Shown piece after piece: positions 18,337 through 28,920 of a stretch of DNA of 64,000 nucleotides. The number at the start of each line of letters is the position of its first letter. Positions within the stretch are counted from its first letter, which is position 1. Location: contig NZ_JYLN01000014.1 in the NCBI RefSeq assembly GCF_001439735.1, forward strand, positions 1 to 64,000, in the 5' to 3' direction. The notes under the pieces are model-generated. The model searched no databases. It had not been told where the DNA came from and saw only the letters and a program-made list of their open reading frames with translations. The position numbers were made by a program, and so were the translations under genes. This DNA comes from Pseudomonas paralactis. GTDB lineage: Bacteria; Pseudomonadota; Gammaproteobacteria; Pseudomonadales; Pseudomonadaceae.

Positions 18337-19530
18337 GTGGCTAAAGAAAAATTTGATCGTTCCCTACCGCACGTAAACGTTGGCACCATCGGCCACGTTG
18401 ACCACGGTAAAACCACTCTGACCGCTGCTCTGACTCGCGTCTGCTCCGAAGTTTTCGGTTCGGCTCGTGTTGACTTCGACAAGATCGACAGCGCACCAGA
18501 AGAAAAAGCTCGTGGTATCACCATCAACACCGCGCACGTTGAGTACAACTCGACTATTCGTCACTACGCTCACGTTGACTGCCCAGGTCACGCTGACTAT
18601 GTGAAGAACATGATCACTGGTGCTGCCCAGATGGACGGCGCGATCCTGGTTTGCTCGGCCGCTGATGGTCCGATGCCACAAACCCGTGAGCACATCCTGC
18701 TGTCCCGCCAGGTTGGCGTTCCGTACATCGTGGTTTTCCTGAACAAGGCTGACCTGGTAGACGACGCTGAGCTGCTGGAACTGGTTGAGATGGAAGTGCG
18801 CGATCTGCTGAGCACTTACGACTTCCCAGGTGACGACACTCCGATCATCATCGGTTCTGCTCGTATGGCTCTGGAAGGCAATGACGAAAACGAAATGGGC
18901 ACCACTGCCGTTCGTAAACTGGTTGAAACTCTGGACAGCTACATCCCAGAACCAGTTCGTCTGACCGACAAGCCGTTCCTGATGCCAATCGAAGACGTAT
19001 TCTCGATCTCTGGTCGCGGTACTGTTGTGACTGGTCGTATCGAGCGCGGTATCGTTCGCGTTCAGGATCCACTGGAAATCGTTGGTCTGCGTGACACTAC
19101 TGTCACCACCTGCACCGGTGTTGAAATGTTCCGCAAACTGCTCGACGAAGGTCGTGCTGGCGAGAACTGCGGCGTTCTGCTGCGTGGTACCAAGCGTGAC
19201 GACGTTGAGCGTGGCCAGGTTCTGGTTAAGCCAGGTTCGGTCAAGCCGCACACCAAGTTCACCGCAGAAGTTTACGTTCTGAGCAAAGAAGAAGGCGGCC
19301 GTCATACTCCGTTCTTCAAGGGCTACCGTCCACAGTTCTACTTCCGTACTACTGACGTGACCGGTAACTGCGAATTGCCAGAAGGCGTTGAAATGGTAAT
19401 GCCAGGTGACAACATTCAAATGACTGTTACCCTGATCAAAACCATCGCAATGGAAGACGGTCTGCGCTTCGCAATCCGTGAAGGCGGCCGTACCGTTGGT
19501 GCTGGCGTTGTAGCTAAAATCATCGAGTAA
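18337..19530 (+). CDS. tuf: Elongation factor Tu
   Basis: 397 residues from GTG 18337 behind AAGGAG. G motifs [17 protein letters not shown] and NKAD are present, followed by domains II and III. It delivers aminoacyl-tRNA to the A site as a GTP complex. This is the only tuf in the window; the position next to tRNA-Thr is empty. A strong terminator follows. Confidence 0.99.
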   Translation: MAKEKFDRSLPHVNVGTIGHVDHGKTTLTAALTRVCSEVFGSARVDFDKIDSAPEEKARGITINTAHVEYNSTIRHYAHVDCPGHADYVKNMITGAAQMDGAILVCSAADGPMPQTREHILLSRQVGVPYIVVFLNKADLVDDAELLELVEMEVRDLLSTYDFPGDDTPIIIGSARMALEGNDENEMGTTAVRKLVETLDSYIPEPVRLTDKPFLMPIEDVFSISGRGTVVTGRIERGIVRVQDPLEIVGLRDTTVTTCTGVEMFRKLLDEGRAGENCGVLLRGTKRDDVERGQVLVKPGSVKPHTKFTAEVYVLSKEEGGRHTPFFKGYRPQFYFRTTDVTGNCELPEGVEMVMPGDNIQMTVTLIKTIAMEDGLRFAIREGGRTVGAGVVAKIIE

Positions 19531-19562
19531 TCTCTCTTTCGAGTGAGCTTTGATGTTTTGAG

Positions 19563-19592
19563 AAGGCCCCCGCTTAGCGGGGGCCTTTTTTA
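19563..19592 (+). terminator. Terminator of the str operon
   Basis: Perfect stem AAGGCCCCCGC / GCGGGGGCCTT, TTA loop, then a T-run. Confidence 0.95.
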
Positions 19593-19597
19593 TTGGG

Positions 19598-19626
19598 TTG
19601 ACACCTATCTAGGGCGTCTATAGAAT
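19598..19626 (+). promoter_or_regulatory. Promoter of the S10 operon
   Basis: Consensus -35 TTGACA (19598-19603), 17-bp spacer and -10 TAGAAT (19621-19626), beginning only a few bases after the tuf terminator tail. The leader to rpsJ is ~55 nt, with a short hairpin GGGCG/CGCCC at 19643-19657. Confidence 0.87.
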
Positions 19627-19688
19627 TGCGCCTCCTTTTAACGGGCGTATTGCGCCCGGTGGGAATAGCAGCCGGAGTCTGAAATCCA

Positions 19689-20000
19689 ATGCAAAATCAG
19701 CAAATCCGTATCAGGTTGAAGGCTTTTGACCATCGCCTGATCGACCAATCCACCCAGGAAATCGTGGAAACCGCGAAACGTACTGGTGCTCAAGTGCGTG
19801 GTCCAATTCCACTGCCTACCCGTAAAGAGCGGTTCACCGTTCTGGTCTCCCCGCACGTCAACAAAGACGCGCGTGACCAGTACGAGATCCGTACTCATAA
19901 GCGCGTACTGGACATCGTCCAGCCAACGGATAAAACCGTTGATGCACTTATGAAGCTCGATCTGGCGGCCGGTGTGGAAGTACAGATCAGCCTCGGCTAA
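19689..20000 (+). CDS. rpsJ: 30S ribosomal protein S10 (NusE)
   Basis: 103 residues. Component of the 30S head that also acts as NusE in antitermination and binds the NusG KOW domain. First gene of the S10 operon. Confidence 0.98.
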
Positions 20001-20081
20001 GACTTGGGTCTTAGTCGTGTAACGCTCTGAAATGGGCGGCCATAGCGGGTGAAAGCCCCGTACACTCATGAGGTTTACAAC

Positions 20082-20717
20082 ATGACTATTGGTGTAGTCG
20101 GTCGTAAATGCGGTATGACCCGTATTTTCACCGAAGAAGGTGTCTCCATTCCGGTCACGGTCATTGAGATCGAACCGAATCGCGTCACCCAGTTCAAAAC
20201 TGAAGAAACCGATGGCTATCGTGCAGTGCAAGTCACTGTCGGCGAGCGTCGTGCTTCGCGCGTGACTGCTGCTCAAGCAGGTCACTTCGCTAAAGCAAAC
20301 GTTGCAGCTGGTCGTACTGTTATGGAGTTCCGTCTTGAAGACGGCGACTACCAGGCTGGCGATCTGATCAACGCTGAAATCTTCGCCGCTGGTCAACTGG
20401 TTGATGTAACCGGTCAGTCCAAGGGTAAAGGCTTCCAGGGTACGATCAAGCGTTGGAATTTCCGTGGTCAAGACAACACTCACGGTAACTCCGTTTCCCA
20501 CCGCGTCCCGGGCTCTATTGGCCAGTGCCAGACTCCTGGTCGTGTATTCAAGGGCAAAAAAATGTCCGGTCATATGGGCGCTGAGCGCGTGACCGTGCAG
20601 TCCCTCGAAGTAGTGCGCGTCGACGCTGAACGCAATCTGTTGTTGGTCAAGGGTGCTGTTCCTGGCGCTACTGGCGGCAACCTGGTTGTACGTCCAGCGG
20701 CCAAGGCTCGCGGTTAA
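20082..20717 (+). CDS. rplC: 50S ribosomal protein L3
   Basis: 211 residues beginning [12 protein letters not shown] at ATG 20082, preferred over an in-frame start 33 bases upstream. The long loop [19 protein letters not shown], which reaches towards the peptidyl-transferase centre, is conserved, including the Gln that is methylated by PrmB in E. coli. Confidence 0.97.
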   Translation: MTIGVVGRKCGMTRIFTEEGVSIPVTVIEIEPNRVTQFKTEETDGYRAVQVTVGERRASRVTAAQAGHFAKANVAAGRTVMEFRLEDGDYQAGDLINAEIFAAGQLVDVTGQSKGKGFQGTIKRWNFRGQDNTHGNSVSHRVPGSIGQCQTPGRVFKGKKMSGHMGAERVTVQSLEVVRVDAERNLLLVKGAVPGATGGNLVVRPAAKARG

Positions 20718-20729
20718 GGGGAAGCTGAC

Positions 20730-21332
20730 ATGCAATTAAATGTAAATGACGCTCAAGCGATCGAAGTTTCCGAACTGACATTTGGCGGCGAATTCAACGA
20801 GACGCTCGTTCACCAAGCAGTCGTGGCCTACATGGCCGGCGGCCGTCAAGGTAGCAAGCAGCAAAAGACCCGTTCCGACGTACGTGGTGGCGGTAAGCGC
20901 CCTTGGCGTCAGAAAGGCACTGGCCGTGCTCGTGCCGGTACTATCCGTAGCCCAATCTGGCGTGGCGGCGGTACCACTTTCGCAGCTCGTCCACAGGATC
21001 ACTCTCAGAAGCTCAACAAGAAGATGTACCGCGCAGCTCTGCGCTCCATCCTTGCTGAACTCGTGCGTACTGATCGTCTGGTCGTGGTTCAGGACTTCGC
21101 TGTTGAAAGTCCAAAAACCAAAGATCTGCTGGGCAAACTGAACAACATGAGCCTGACCGATGTTTTGATCGTGTCTGAAGCTGTTGATCAGAACCTGTAC
21201 CTGGCTGCTCGCAACCTGCCACACGTTGATGTCCGTGACGTGCAAGGTTCCGATCCAGTTAGTCTGATCGCATACGACAAGGTGTTGATCACCGTGTCGG
21301 CCGTGAAGAAATTCGAGGAGCTGCTGGGATGA
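20730..21332 (+). CDS. rplD: 50S ribosomal protein L4
   Basis: 200 residues. The extended loop ([19 protein letters not shown]) lines the exit tunnel. In E. coli L4 represses the S10 operon by attenuation and translation control. It overlaps rplW by 4 bp (ATGA). Confidence 0.97.
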
Positions 21333-21628
21333 ACCAGGAACGCGTATTTAAAGTTCTGCTTGGCCCGCACGTTTCCGAAAAGGCTACGGTTCTGGCTGAC
21401 AAGAAAGGCCAGTTCGTTTTCAAGGTTGCAACTGACGCAACCAAGCTGGAAATCAAGAAGGCCGTCGAAAGCCTGTTCAGCGTGAAAGTAGAGCGTGTTA
21501 CTACCCTGAATGTTCTGGGTAAGAGCAAGCGCACTGCTCGCGGTCTGGGCAAGCGTAATGACTGGAAGAAGGCAGTTATCTCCCTTCAGCCAGGCCAAGA
21601 TCTCGATTTCAGCAGCAGTGCTGAGTAA
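21329..21628 (+). CDS. rplW: 50S ribosomal protein L23
   Basis: 99 residues. Located at the exit-tunnel rim, where it docks trigger factor and SRP. Start overlaps the rplD stop (ATGA). Confidence 0.97.
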
Positions 21629-21642
21629 GGAAGGGGTGCATC

Positions 21643-22467
21643 ATGGCAATCGTTAAATGCAAACCGACTTCCCCTGGCCGCCGTTTTGTGGTCAAGGTGG
21701 TCAACCAGGAGCTGCATAAAGGCGCTCCTCACGCACCGCTGCTCGAGAAAAAATCGAAGTCTGGTGGTCGTAACAACAATGGTCGCATTACCACTCGTCA
21801 CATCGGTGGTGGCCATAAGCAGCATTATCGTCTGGTCGATTTCCGTCGCAACGACAAAGATGGCATCGCTGCCACTGTCGAGCGTATTGAATACGATCCA
21901 AACCGTACTGCTCACATCGCTCTGCTGCTGTACGCAGATGGCGAGCGTCGCTACATCATCGCCCCTAAAGGCGTAAGTGCTGGCGACCAGCTGATCGCAG
22001 GTGCTTTGGCACCGATCAAGCCGGGCAATGCTCTGCAACTGCGTAACATTCCAGTTGGTAGCACCGTACACGGCATCGAATTGAAGCCAGGTAAAGGCGC
22101 GCAAATCGCTCGTTCCGCTGGTGCTTCGGCTCAGCTGATCGCTCGTGAAGGTGTCTACGTGACCCTGCGTCTGCGTTCTGGTGAGATGCGTAAAGTACTG
22201 GCTGAATGCCGTGCGACCCTGGGCGAAGTCTCGAACTCCGAGCACAGCCTGCGTTCGTTGGGTAAAGCTGGTGCCAAACGCTGGCGTGGCGTTCGCCCAA
22301 CCGTTCGTGGTGTTGCCATGAACCCGGTTGACCACCCACACGGTGGTGGTGAAGGTCGTACCTCTGGTGGTCGTCATCCGGTATCGCCATGGGGCTTCCC
22401 GACTAAGGGCGCGAAGACTCGTGGTAATAAGCGTACCGACAAAATGATCGTCCGTCGTCGCAAGTAA
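21643..22467 (+). CDS. rplB: 50S ribosomal protein L2
   Basis: 274 residues. The C-terminal motif [18 protein letters not shown], with the His required for peptidyl-transferase centre assembly, is intact. Confidence 0.98.
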
Positions 22468-22483
22468 ATAGAGGGATACGACA

Positions 22484-22759
22484 GTGCCACGTTCTCTGAA
22501 AAAAGGTCCTTTTATTGATCTTCACCTACTGAAGAAGATCGAAGTGGCGGCGGAAAAGAACGATCGCAAACCAGTTAAAACCTGGTCGCGTCGTTCGATG
22601 ATCCTGCCACAAATGGTCGGTCTGACCATCGCAGTACACAACGGTCGTCAACACGTCCCAGTTCTCGTTAACGAAGACATGGTCGGCCACAAACTGGGCG
22701 AGTTCGCCGGTACCCGCACTTATCGTGGGCACGTGGCAGACAAGAAAGCCAAGCGTTAA
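22484..22759 (+). CDS. rpsS: 30S ribosomal protein S19
   Basis: 91 residues from GTG 22484. The N terminus [11 protein letters not shown] is diagnostic. It binds the 30S head with S13. Confidence 0.97.
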   Translation: MPRSLKKGPFIDLHLLKKIEVAAEKNDRKPVKTWSRRSMILPQMVGLTIAVHNGRQHVPVLVNEDMVGHKLGEFAGTRTYRGHVADKKAKR

Positions 22760-22770
22760 GGGGTTAGGAA

Positions 22771-23103
22771 ATGGAAGTAGCCGCTAAGTTGTCGGGCGCT
22801 CGAATCTCCGCCCAGAAAGCCCGCTTGGTCGCCGACCAGATCCGCGGGAAGAAGGTGGGCGAAGCGCTCAACCTGTTGGCTTTCAGCAGTAAGAAAGCCG
22901 CCGAGATCATGAAGAAAGTGCTGGAGTCGGCCGTAGCCAACGCCGAGCATAACGAAGGCGCAGACGTTGATGACCTGAAGGTCAGCACCGTTTTCGTCAA
23001 CGAAGGGCGTTCGCTGAAGCGCATCATGCCGCGTGCCAAAGGCCGTGCTGATCGCATCGTCAAGCGGTCTTGCCATATCACTGTCAAGGTTGCTGACAAG
23101 TAA
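22771..23103 (+). CDS. rplV: 50S ribosomal protein L22
   Basis: 110 residues. The beta-hairpin ([16 protein letters not shown]) extends into the exit tunnel near the macrolide site and is wild type in form. Confidence 0.97.
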
Positions 23104-23116
23104 CGGAGTCGAAGAG

Positions 23117-23803
23117 ATGGGTCAGAAAGTACATCCCATTGGCATTCGCCTGGGAATCGTCAAGGAGCACACCTCCGTCTGGTACGCAGACGGTCGGACT
23201 TATGCGGACTATTTGTTCGCTGATCTGAAGGTGCGTGAGTATCTCCAAGACAAACTAAAAAGCGCGTCCGTAAGCCGTATCGATATCCATCGTCCGGCCC
23301 AAACTGCACGTATCACCATCCACACCGCTCGTCCAGGTATCGTTATCGGGAAGAAAGGTGAAGATGTTGAGAAACTGCGTCAGGACCTGACCAAGCAAAT
23401 GGGTGTGCCTGTGCACATCAATATCGAAGAGATCCGCAAGCCGGAGCTCGACGGTATGCTGGTTGCGCAGAGCGTAGCTCAGCAGCTGGAGCGTCGCGTA
23501 ATGTTCCGTCGCGCTATGAAGCGCGCCGTACAGAACGCCATGCGCATTGGTGCCAAAGGCATCAAAATCCAAGTGAGCGGTCGTCTCGGCGGTGCTGAAA
23601 TCGCACGTACTGAATGGTATCGCGAAGGTCGTGTGCCACTGCACACCCTGCGTGCCGACATCGACTATGCCAACTACGAAGCTCACACCACTTACGGTGT
23701 GATCGGTGTAAAGGTTTGGATCTTCAAAGGCGAAGTAATTGGTGGTCGCCAAGAAGAACTGAAACCACAAGCACCAGCGCCTCGTAAAAAAGCTGCTAAG
23801 TAA
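23117..23803 (+). CDS. rpsC: 30S ribosomal protein S3
   Basis: 228 residues beginning [13 protein letters not shown] at ATG 23117; an earlier in-frame start overlaps rplV and is rejected. The KH domain motif [13 protein letters not shown] is present. It contributes to mRNA-entry helicase activity. Confidence 0.97.
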
Positions 23804-23815
23804 GGGGTACGCCAA

Positions 23816-24229
23816 ATGTTGCAACCTAAGCGTACGAAGTTCCGCAAGCAGATGACAGGCCACAACCGTGGTCTGGCTCAGCGCGGTAGCAAAGTCAGCT
23901 TCGGCGAGTTCGCGCTGAAGTCTGTAGCTCGTGGTCGTCTCACCGCTCGTCAGATCGAGTCAGCGCGTCGTGCTCTGACCCGTCACGTAAAACGTGGCGG
24001 CAAGATCTGGATCCGTGTATTCCCGGACAAGCCGATCTCCAAAAAACCTCTCGAGGTTCGGATGGGTAAAGGTAAGGGTAACGTGGAATACTGGGTAGCC
24101 CAGATTCAGCCAGGCAAAGTCCTGTATGAAATCGAGGGTGTTTCTGAAGAGCTGGCGCGTGAGGCTTTCGCCCTGGCTGCTGCAAAGCTGCCGCTCGCCA
24201 CCTCCTTTGTTAAACGGACGGTGATGTGA
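23816..24229 (+). CDS. rplP: 50S ribosomal protein L16
   Basis: 137 residues. It organises the A-site side of the central protuberance. The arginine in [14 protein letters not shown] (about residue 81 in E. coli numbering is hydroxylated) is in a conserved context. Its TGA ends at 24229, overlapping the rpmC ATG. Confidence 0.97.
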
Positions 24230-24420
24230 TGAAAGCGAATGAACTTCGTGAAAAATCCGCACAGCAGCTGAACGAGCAACTGCTCGGCCTGCTGCGCGAC
24301 CAGTTCAATCTGCGTATGCAGAAAGCAACTGGCCAGTTGGGGCAGTCTCATCTGCTCTCGCAAGTTAAGCGTGACATCGCTCGCGTGAAGACTGTGCTCA
24401 ACCAGCAGGCAGGTAAGTGA
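24229..24420 (+). CDS. rpmC: 50S ribosomal protein L29
   Basis: 63 residues, [16 protein letters not shown] two-helix protein at the tunnel exit beside L23. ATG 24229 overlaps the rplP stop (TGATG), so coupling is likely. Confidence 0.96.
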
Positions 24421-24422
24421 TC

Positions 24423-24689
24423 ATGGCTGAAGCCGAAAAGACTGTCCGTACGCTGACTGGCCGTGTTGTCAGCGACAAGATGGACAAAACCATCACCGTT
24501 TTGATCGAGCGTCGCGTTAAGCACCCGATCTACGGTAAATATGTTAAGCGTTCGACTAAGCTGCACGCGCACGACGAAACCAATCAGTGCCACATCGGCG
24601 ACAAAGTCACTATTCGTGAAACTCGTCCGATGGCCAAGACCAAGTCTTGGGCACTGGTTGATGTTCTCGAACGCGCTGTGGAAGTCTAA
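24423..24689 (+). CDS. rpsQ: 30S ribosomal protein S17
   Basis: 88 residues beginning [13 protein letters not shown] at ATG 24423. Early 16S-binding OB-fold protein. Last gene of the S10 set; the spc set follows without an obvious terminator. Confidence 0.97.
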   Translation: MAEAEKTVRTLTGRVVSDKMDKTITVLIERRVKHPIYGKYVKRSTKLHAHDETNQCHIGDKVTIRETRPMAKTKSWALVDVLERAVEV

Positions 24690-24712
24690 GGACTAGGGGT
24701 CGGAGAAATTAT

Positions 24713-25081
24713 ATGATTCAGACTCAATCCATGCTCGATGTGGCCGATAACAGCGGCGCTCGCCGTGTTATGTGCATCAAGGTGCTGGGTGGCTCCCATC
24801 GTCGTTACGCTGGTATCGGTGACATCATCAAAGTTACCGTCAAGGAAGCAATTCCTCGCGGTAAAGTGAAAAAAGGCCAAGTGATGACTGCTGTTGTAGT
24901 CCGCACTCGTCACGGCGTACGTCGTGCTGATGGCTCCATTATCCGCTTTGATGGCAACGCTGCTGTTCTTCTGAACAACAAGCAAGAGCCGATCGGCACC
25001 CGTATCTTTGGGCCAGTGACCCGTGAACTTCGTACTGAGAAGTTCATGAAGATCGTCTCGCTCGCCCCAGAAGTGCTGTAA
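24713..25081 (+). CDS. rplN: 50S ribosomal protein L14
   Basis: 122 residues, [16 protein letters not shown]. Interface protein contacting 16S helix 44 region and the RsfS silencing factor. First of the spc genes. Confidence 0.98.
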   Translation: MIQTQSMLDVADNSGARRVMCIKVLGGSHRRYAGIGDIIKVTVKEAIPRGKVKKGQVMTAVVVRTRHGVRRADGSIIRFDGNAAVLLNNKQEPIGTRIFGPVTRELRTEKFMKIVSLAPEVL

Positions 25082-25092
25082 GGAGATCCGAC

Positions 25093-25407
25093 ATGCAAAA
25101 GATTCGTCGTGACGACGAGATCATCGTGATCGCCGGCAAAGACAAAGGTAAGCGCGGTAAGGTGCTTAAGGTTCTCGCTAATAACCGTCTGGTTATCGGT
25201 GGTCTGAACCTGGTCAAGCGTCATACCAAGCCTAACCCGATGTCGGGCGTGCAGGGCGGTATCGTCGAGAAAGAGGCTCCGCTGGATGCTTCTAACGTCG
25301 CCATCTTCAACGGCGAAACCAACAAGGCTGACCGCGTTGGTTTCAAAGTAGAAGACGGTAAGAAAATTCGTGTCTTCAAGTCGACCCAAAAAGCGGTTGA
25401 TGCTTGA
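25093..25407 (+). CDS. rplX: 50S ribosomal protein L24
   Basis: 104 residues with an N-terminal KOW motif ([20 protein letters not shown]). Assembly initiator of the 50S subunit. Confidence 0.97.
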   Translation: MQKIRRDDEIIVIAGKDKGKRGKVLKVLANNRLVIGGLNLVKRHTKPNPMSGVQGGIVEKEAPLDASNVAIFNGETNKADRVGFKVEDGKKIRVFKSTQKAVDA

Positions 25408-25429
25408 ACACTGCTAGGTAGATTAGACC

Positions 25430-25969
25430 ATGGCACGACTACAAGAGATTTACCGGAAGGAAATCGCCCCTAAGCTTAAGGAAGAACTTAAGCTCGGGAA
25501 CGTGATGGAAGTTCCGCGCGTCACCAAAATCACCCTGAACATGGGTCTGGGCGAAGCGATCGGCGACAAAAAAGTCATCGAGCACGCTGTTGCCGACCTG
25601 GAAAAGATCACCGGTCAAAAAGTCGTTGTGACTTACGCTCGGAAATCCATCGCTGGCTTTAAAGTCCGTGAAGGTTGGCCGATCGGCGTCAAAGTGACTC
25701 TGCGCCGTGAGCGTATGTACGAATTCCTGGATCGTCTGCTGTCGATCTCCCTGCCTCGGGTCCGCGACTTCCGCGGCCTGAATGCCAAGTCCTTCGATGG
25801 TCGTGGTAACTACAGCATGGGCGTTAAAGAGCAGATCATCTTCCCGGAAATCGACTACGACAAGATCGATGCTCTCCGCGGTCTGGACATCACCCTGACC
25901 ACCACTGCCAAGAACGATGATGAAGGCCGCGCTCTGCTGCGTGCGTTCAAATTCCCGTTCCGCAACTGA
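25430..25969 (+). CDS. rplE: 50S ribosomal protein L5
   Basis: 179 residues. Binds 5S rRNA in the central protuberance. In E. coli the S8 translational operator lies at the rplX-rplE junction; the 22-bp junction here is short and I did not resolve a site. Confidence 0.97.
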   Translation: MARLQEIYRKEIAPKLKEELKLGNVMEVPRVTKITLNMGLGEAIGDKKVIEHAVADLEKITGQKVVVTYARKSIAGFKVREGWPIGVKVTLRRERMYEFLDRLLSISLPRVRDFRGLNAKSFDGRGNYSMGVKEQIIFPEIDYDKIDALRGLDITLTTTAKNDDEGRALLRAFKFPFRN

Positions 25970-25982
25970 TTGGAGTAGGACC

Positions 25983-26288
25983 ATGGCCAAGATGAGCATG
26001 AAAAACCGCGAGCTGAAGCGTCAGCTCACGGTTGCCAAGTACGCCAAGAAGCGTGCAGCACTGAAAGCAATCATCGTTGATCTGAACGCAAGTCCAGAAG
26101 CGCGTTGGGAAGCTACAGTTGCTCTGCAGAAGCAGCCACGTGACGCAAGCGCTTCGCGCATGCGTAACCGCTGCCGCCTGACCGGTCGTCCACACGGCGT
26201 TTACCGCAAGTTCGGCCTTGGCCGTAACAAACTGCGTGAAGCGGCAATGCGTGGTGACGTACCAGGTCTGGTTAAAGCCAGCTGGTAA
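25983..26288 (+). CDS. rpsN: 30S ribosomal protein S14
   Basis: 101 residues beginning [13 protein letters not shown] at ATG 25983. This is the long, zinc-free (C-minus) form: the region [16 protein letters not shown] lacks the paired CxxC motifs. A hairpin and likely promoter follow before rpsH. Confidence 0.97.
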   Translation: MAKMSMKNRELKRQLTVAKYAKKRAALKAIIVDLNASPEARWEATVALQKQPRDASASRMRNRCRLTGRPHGVYRKFGLGRNKLREAAMRGDVPGLVKASW

Positions 26289-26353
26289 GTACTTTCAACG
26301 TCCAGGTGGTCGGAATCGCAAGATACTGACCGCCGGTGACCTTGAATCTGGAT

Positions 26354-26380
26354 CAAGCCCCTTTTGGGGCTTGTTTCATT
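26354..26380 (+). terminator. Intrinsic terminator-like hairpin inside the spc operon
   Basis: Stem CAAGCCCC / GGGGCTTG with a TTTT loop followed by TTTCATTT, between rpsN and rpsH in a 208-bp gap. The symmetrical arms could act in both directions. Confidence 0.72.
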
Positions 26381-26399
26381 TCTGGAGTATGTCTAAAAT
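26371..26399 (+). promoter_or_regulatory. Candidate internal promoter before rpsH
   Basis: -35 TTGTTT (26371-26376) formed by the tail of the hairpin, 17-bp spacer, -10 TAAAAT (26394-26399), then a GC-rich stretch. It would restart transcription for rpsH to rpmJ. Confidence 0.6.
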
Positions 26400-26496
26400 A
26401 CGCGGCTCGCCTGAGCCCGTGTTTTTTGTGCTCGGAGATTCTCGGCGACATATGTAGCCGCAAGGCTAATTTTTTTGTATTAGGAGCGTCTAGCCC

Positions 26497-26889
26497 ATGA
26501 GTATGCAGGACCCGTTAGCGGACATGCTAACTCGTATCCGTAATGCCCAGATGGCTGAAAAGTCCGTCGTAAGCATGCCATCTTCCAAGTTGAAGGTAGC
26601 TGTTGCCAAAGTCCTGAAAGACGAAGGCTACATTGCGGGTTATCAGATCAGCAGCGAAATCAAACCACTGCTGTCCATCGAGCTGAAGTACTTCGAAGGC
26701 CGTTCGGTCATCGAGGAAGTGAAGCGCGTTAGCCGTCCAGGCCTGCGTCAGTACAAGTCCGCTGAAGATCTGCCGAAAGTTCGTGGCGGTCTGGGCGTGT
26801 CTATCGTCTCCACCAACAAAGGTGTGATGACGGATCGTGCTGCGCGCGCTGCCGGTGTCGGCGGCGAAGTTCTTTGCACTGTGTTCTAA
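26497..26889 (+). CDS. rpsH: 30S ribosomal protein S8
   Basis: 130 residues, [18 protein letters not shown]. Central-domain organiser and, in E. coli, translational repressor of the spc operon. It has an unusually long upstream gap of 208 bp. Confidence 0.98.
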   Translation: MSMQDPLADMLTRIRNAQMAEKSVVSMPSSKLKVAVAKVLKDEGYIAGYQISSEIKPLLSIELKYFEGRSVIEEVKRVSRPGLRQYKSAEDLPKVRGGLGVSIVSTNKGVMTDRAARAAGVGGEVLCTVF

Positions 26890-26901
26890 GGGGGGATAAG
26901 C

Positions 26902-27435
26902 ATGTCTCGCGTCGCTAAGAACCCCGTTAAGCTGCCAGCCGGTGTCGAAGTCAAATTCGCAGGCCAACAGCTTTCGGTGAAGGGTGCCAAGGGTACTCTT
27001 GAACTGAACATCCATTCGTCCGTTGAGATCGTTGAAGAAGCTGGTGAGCTGCGTTTCGCTGCTCGCAATGGCGATCAACAAACTCGCGCAATGGCCGGTA
27101 CCACGCGTGCGTTGGTAAACAACATGGTCCAAGGCGTAAGCCAAGGCTTCGAGCGCAAGCTCCAGCTGGTCGGTGTTGGTTACAAAGCGCAAGCAAAAGG
27201 CACGGTTTTGAACCTTGCCCTTGGCTTCTCGCACCCAGTGGATTACGAACTGCCAGCGGGCATCACTGCTGAGACTCCTAGCCAGACCGATATCCTGATC
27301 AAGGGCATCGACAAGCAGCTGGTAGGTCAAGTGGCCGCTGAGATCCGCGACTTCCGTCCACCAGAGCCGTACAAAGGCAAAGGTGTGCGCTACGCGGACG
27401 AAGTCGTCCGTCGTAAAGAAGCCAAGAAGAAGTAG
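26902..27435 (+). CDS. rplF: 50S ribosomal protein L6
   Basis: 177 residues, two tandem L6 domains. The C-terminal [14 protein letters not shown] near the sarcin-ricin loop is conserved. Confidence 0.98.
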   Translation: MSRVAKNPVKLPAGVEVKFAGQQLSVKGAKGTLELNIHSSVEIVEEAGELRFAARNGDQQTRAMAGTTRALVNNMVQGVSQGFERKLQLVGVGYKAQAKGTVLNLALGFSHPVDYELPAGITAETPSQTDILIKGIDKQLVGQVAAEIRDFRPPEPYKGKGVRYADEVVRRKEAKKK

Positions 27436-27445
27436 GGCATAGCAA

Positions 27446-27796
27446 ATGACCGACAAAAAAGTTACTCGACTGCGTCGCGCTCGCAAAGCACGCCTGAAAA
27501 TGCACGAACTCGAAGTCGTGCGTCTCTGCGTGTTCCGCTCGTCGCAGCACATCTACGCCCAGGTCATCTCGGCCGACGGCAACAAAGTCCTGGCAAGCGC
27601 CTCGACTTTGGATAAAGAACTGCGTGATGGTGCCACTGGCAACATCGACGCGGCCACAAAGGTTGGCCAGCTGGTCGCTACGCGTGCTAAGGCCGCTGGC
27701 GTCTCGCAAGTGGCTTTCGACCGCTCTGGCTTCAAGTACCACGGTCGCGTGAAAGCGCTGGCTGATGCTGCTCGTGAAGCTGGGCTGGAGTTCTAA
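27446..27796 (+). CDS. rplR: 50S ribosomal protein L18
   Basis: 116 residues with a basic N terminus. Binds 5S rRNA together with L5. The rpsE start follows 3 bp later. Confidence 0.97.
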   Translation: MTDKKVTRLRRARKARLKMHELEVVRLCVFRSSQHIYAQVISADGNKVLASASTLDKELRDGATGNIDAATKVGQLVATRAKAAGVSQVAFDRSGFKYHGRVKALADAAREAGLEF

Positions 27797-27799
27797 GTT

Positions 27800-28300
27800 A
27801 TGTCAAATAACGACCAAAAGCGCGACGAAGGCTACATTGAGAAGCTGGTTCAAGTTAACCGCGTAGCCAAAACCGTTAAAGGCGGCCGTATCTTCACTTT
27901 CACCGCGTTGACCGTGGTGGGTGATGGTAAAGGGCGTGTTGGCTTCGGCCGTGGCAAGTCACGTGAAGTGCCTGCCGCGATCCAGAAGGCAATGGAAGCT
28001 GCTCGCCGCAACATGATCCAGGTTGATCTGAACGGCACCACTCTGCAGTACGCAATGAAGTCCGCTCACGGCGCTTCGAAGGTGTACATGCAGCCTGCTT
28101 CTGAAGGTACCGGTATCATCGCTGGCGGCGCTATGCGTGCTGTCCTCGAAGTTGCTGGCGTTCAGAACGTTCTGGCCAAGTGCTACGGCTCGACTAACCC
28201 GGTAAACGTGGTTCACGCCACTTTCAAGGGTCTGAAGGCTATGCAATCTCCTGAGTCCATCGCTGCCAAGCGTGGTCTGACTGTCAAGGAGATCTTCTGA
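27800..28300 (+). CDS. rpsE: 30S ribosomal protein S5
   Basis: 166 residues. The spectinomycin-site loop ([11 protein letters not shown]) is wild type. A fidelity and mRNA-entry protein. Confidence 0.98.
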   Translation: MSNNDQKRDEGYIEKLVQVNRVAKTVKGGRIFTFTALTVVGDGKGRVGFGRGKSREVPAAIQKAMEAARRNMIQVDLNGTTLQYAMKSAHGASKVYMQPASEGTGIIAGGAMRAVLEVAGVQNVLAKCYGSTNPVNVVHATFKGLKAMQSPESIAAKRGLTVKEIF

Positions 28301-28302
28301 TC

Positions 28303-28479
28303 ATGGCTACCGTTAAAGTAACGCTGATCAAAAGCATGACCGGCCGCATCCCTAACCACAAACTGTGTGTTAAAGGTTTGGGTCTGCGTCGCATCGGTCA
28401 CACTGTAGAAGTCCTGGATACTCCCGAGAATCGCGGGATGATCAACAAGGCTTACTACATGCTGCGTGTAGAGGGTTAA
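28303..28479 (+). CDS. rpmD: 50S ribosomal protein L30
   Basis: 58 residues read directly from the sequence: it begins [17 protein letters not shown] and ends YYMLRVEG. The ATG lies 2 bp after the rpsE stop and the stop 3 bp before rplO, the standard spc order. Confidence 0.97.
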   Translation: MATVKVTLIKSMTGRIPNHKLCVKGLGLRRIGHTVEVLDTPENRGMINKAYYMLRVEG

Positions 28480-28482
28480 TCG

Positions 28483-28920
28483 ATGAAACTCAATGATCTG
28501 AGTCCAGCGCCGGGTTCCCGTCGCGAAAAGCATCGTCCGGGCCGTGGTATCGGTAGCGGTTTGGGTAAGACTGGTGGCCGTGGCCACAAGGGTCAAACCT
28601 CCCGTTCCGGTGGCACCATCGCTCCAGGCTTTGAAGGCGGTCAACAGCCGCTGCATCGTCGCCTGCCTAAGTTCGGTTTCGTATCCCTGAAAGCCATGGA
28701 CCGCGCAGAAGTGCGTCTGTCCGAGCTGGCTAAAGTGGAAGGCGACATCGTTACTGTGCAGACCCTGAAAGATGCCAACGTGATCAACGTCAACGTACAG
28801 CGTGTGAAAATCATGCTGTCCGGTGAAGTGACTCGCGCTGTCACTATCGGCAAGGGAATCGGCGCCACCAAAGGTGCGCGTTCGGCTATCGAAGCAGCTG
28901 GCGGCAAGTTCGAGGAATAA
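28483..28920 (+). CDS. rplO: 50S ribosomal protein L15
   Basis: 145 residues. Gly/Arg-rich N terminus ([15 protein letters not shown]) that penetrates 23S rRNA. The stop abuts the secY start directly. Confidence 0.98.
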   Translation: MKLNDLSPAPGSRREKHRPGRGIGSGLGKTGGRGHKGQTSRSGGTIAPGFEGGQQPLHRRLPKFGFVSLKAMDRAEVRLSELAKVEGDIVTVQTLKDANVINVNVQRVKIMLSGEVTRAVTIGKGIGATKGARSAIEAAGGKFEE

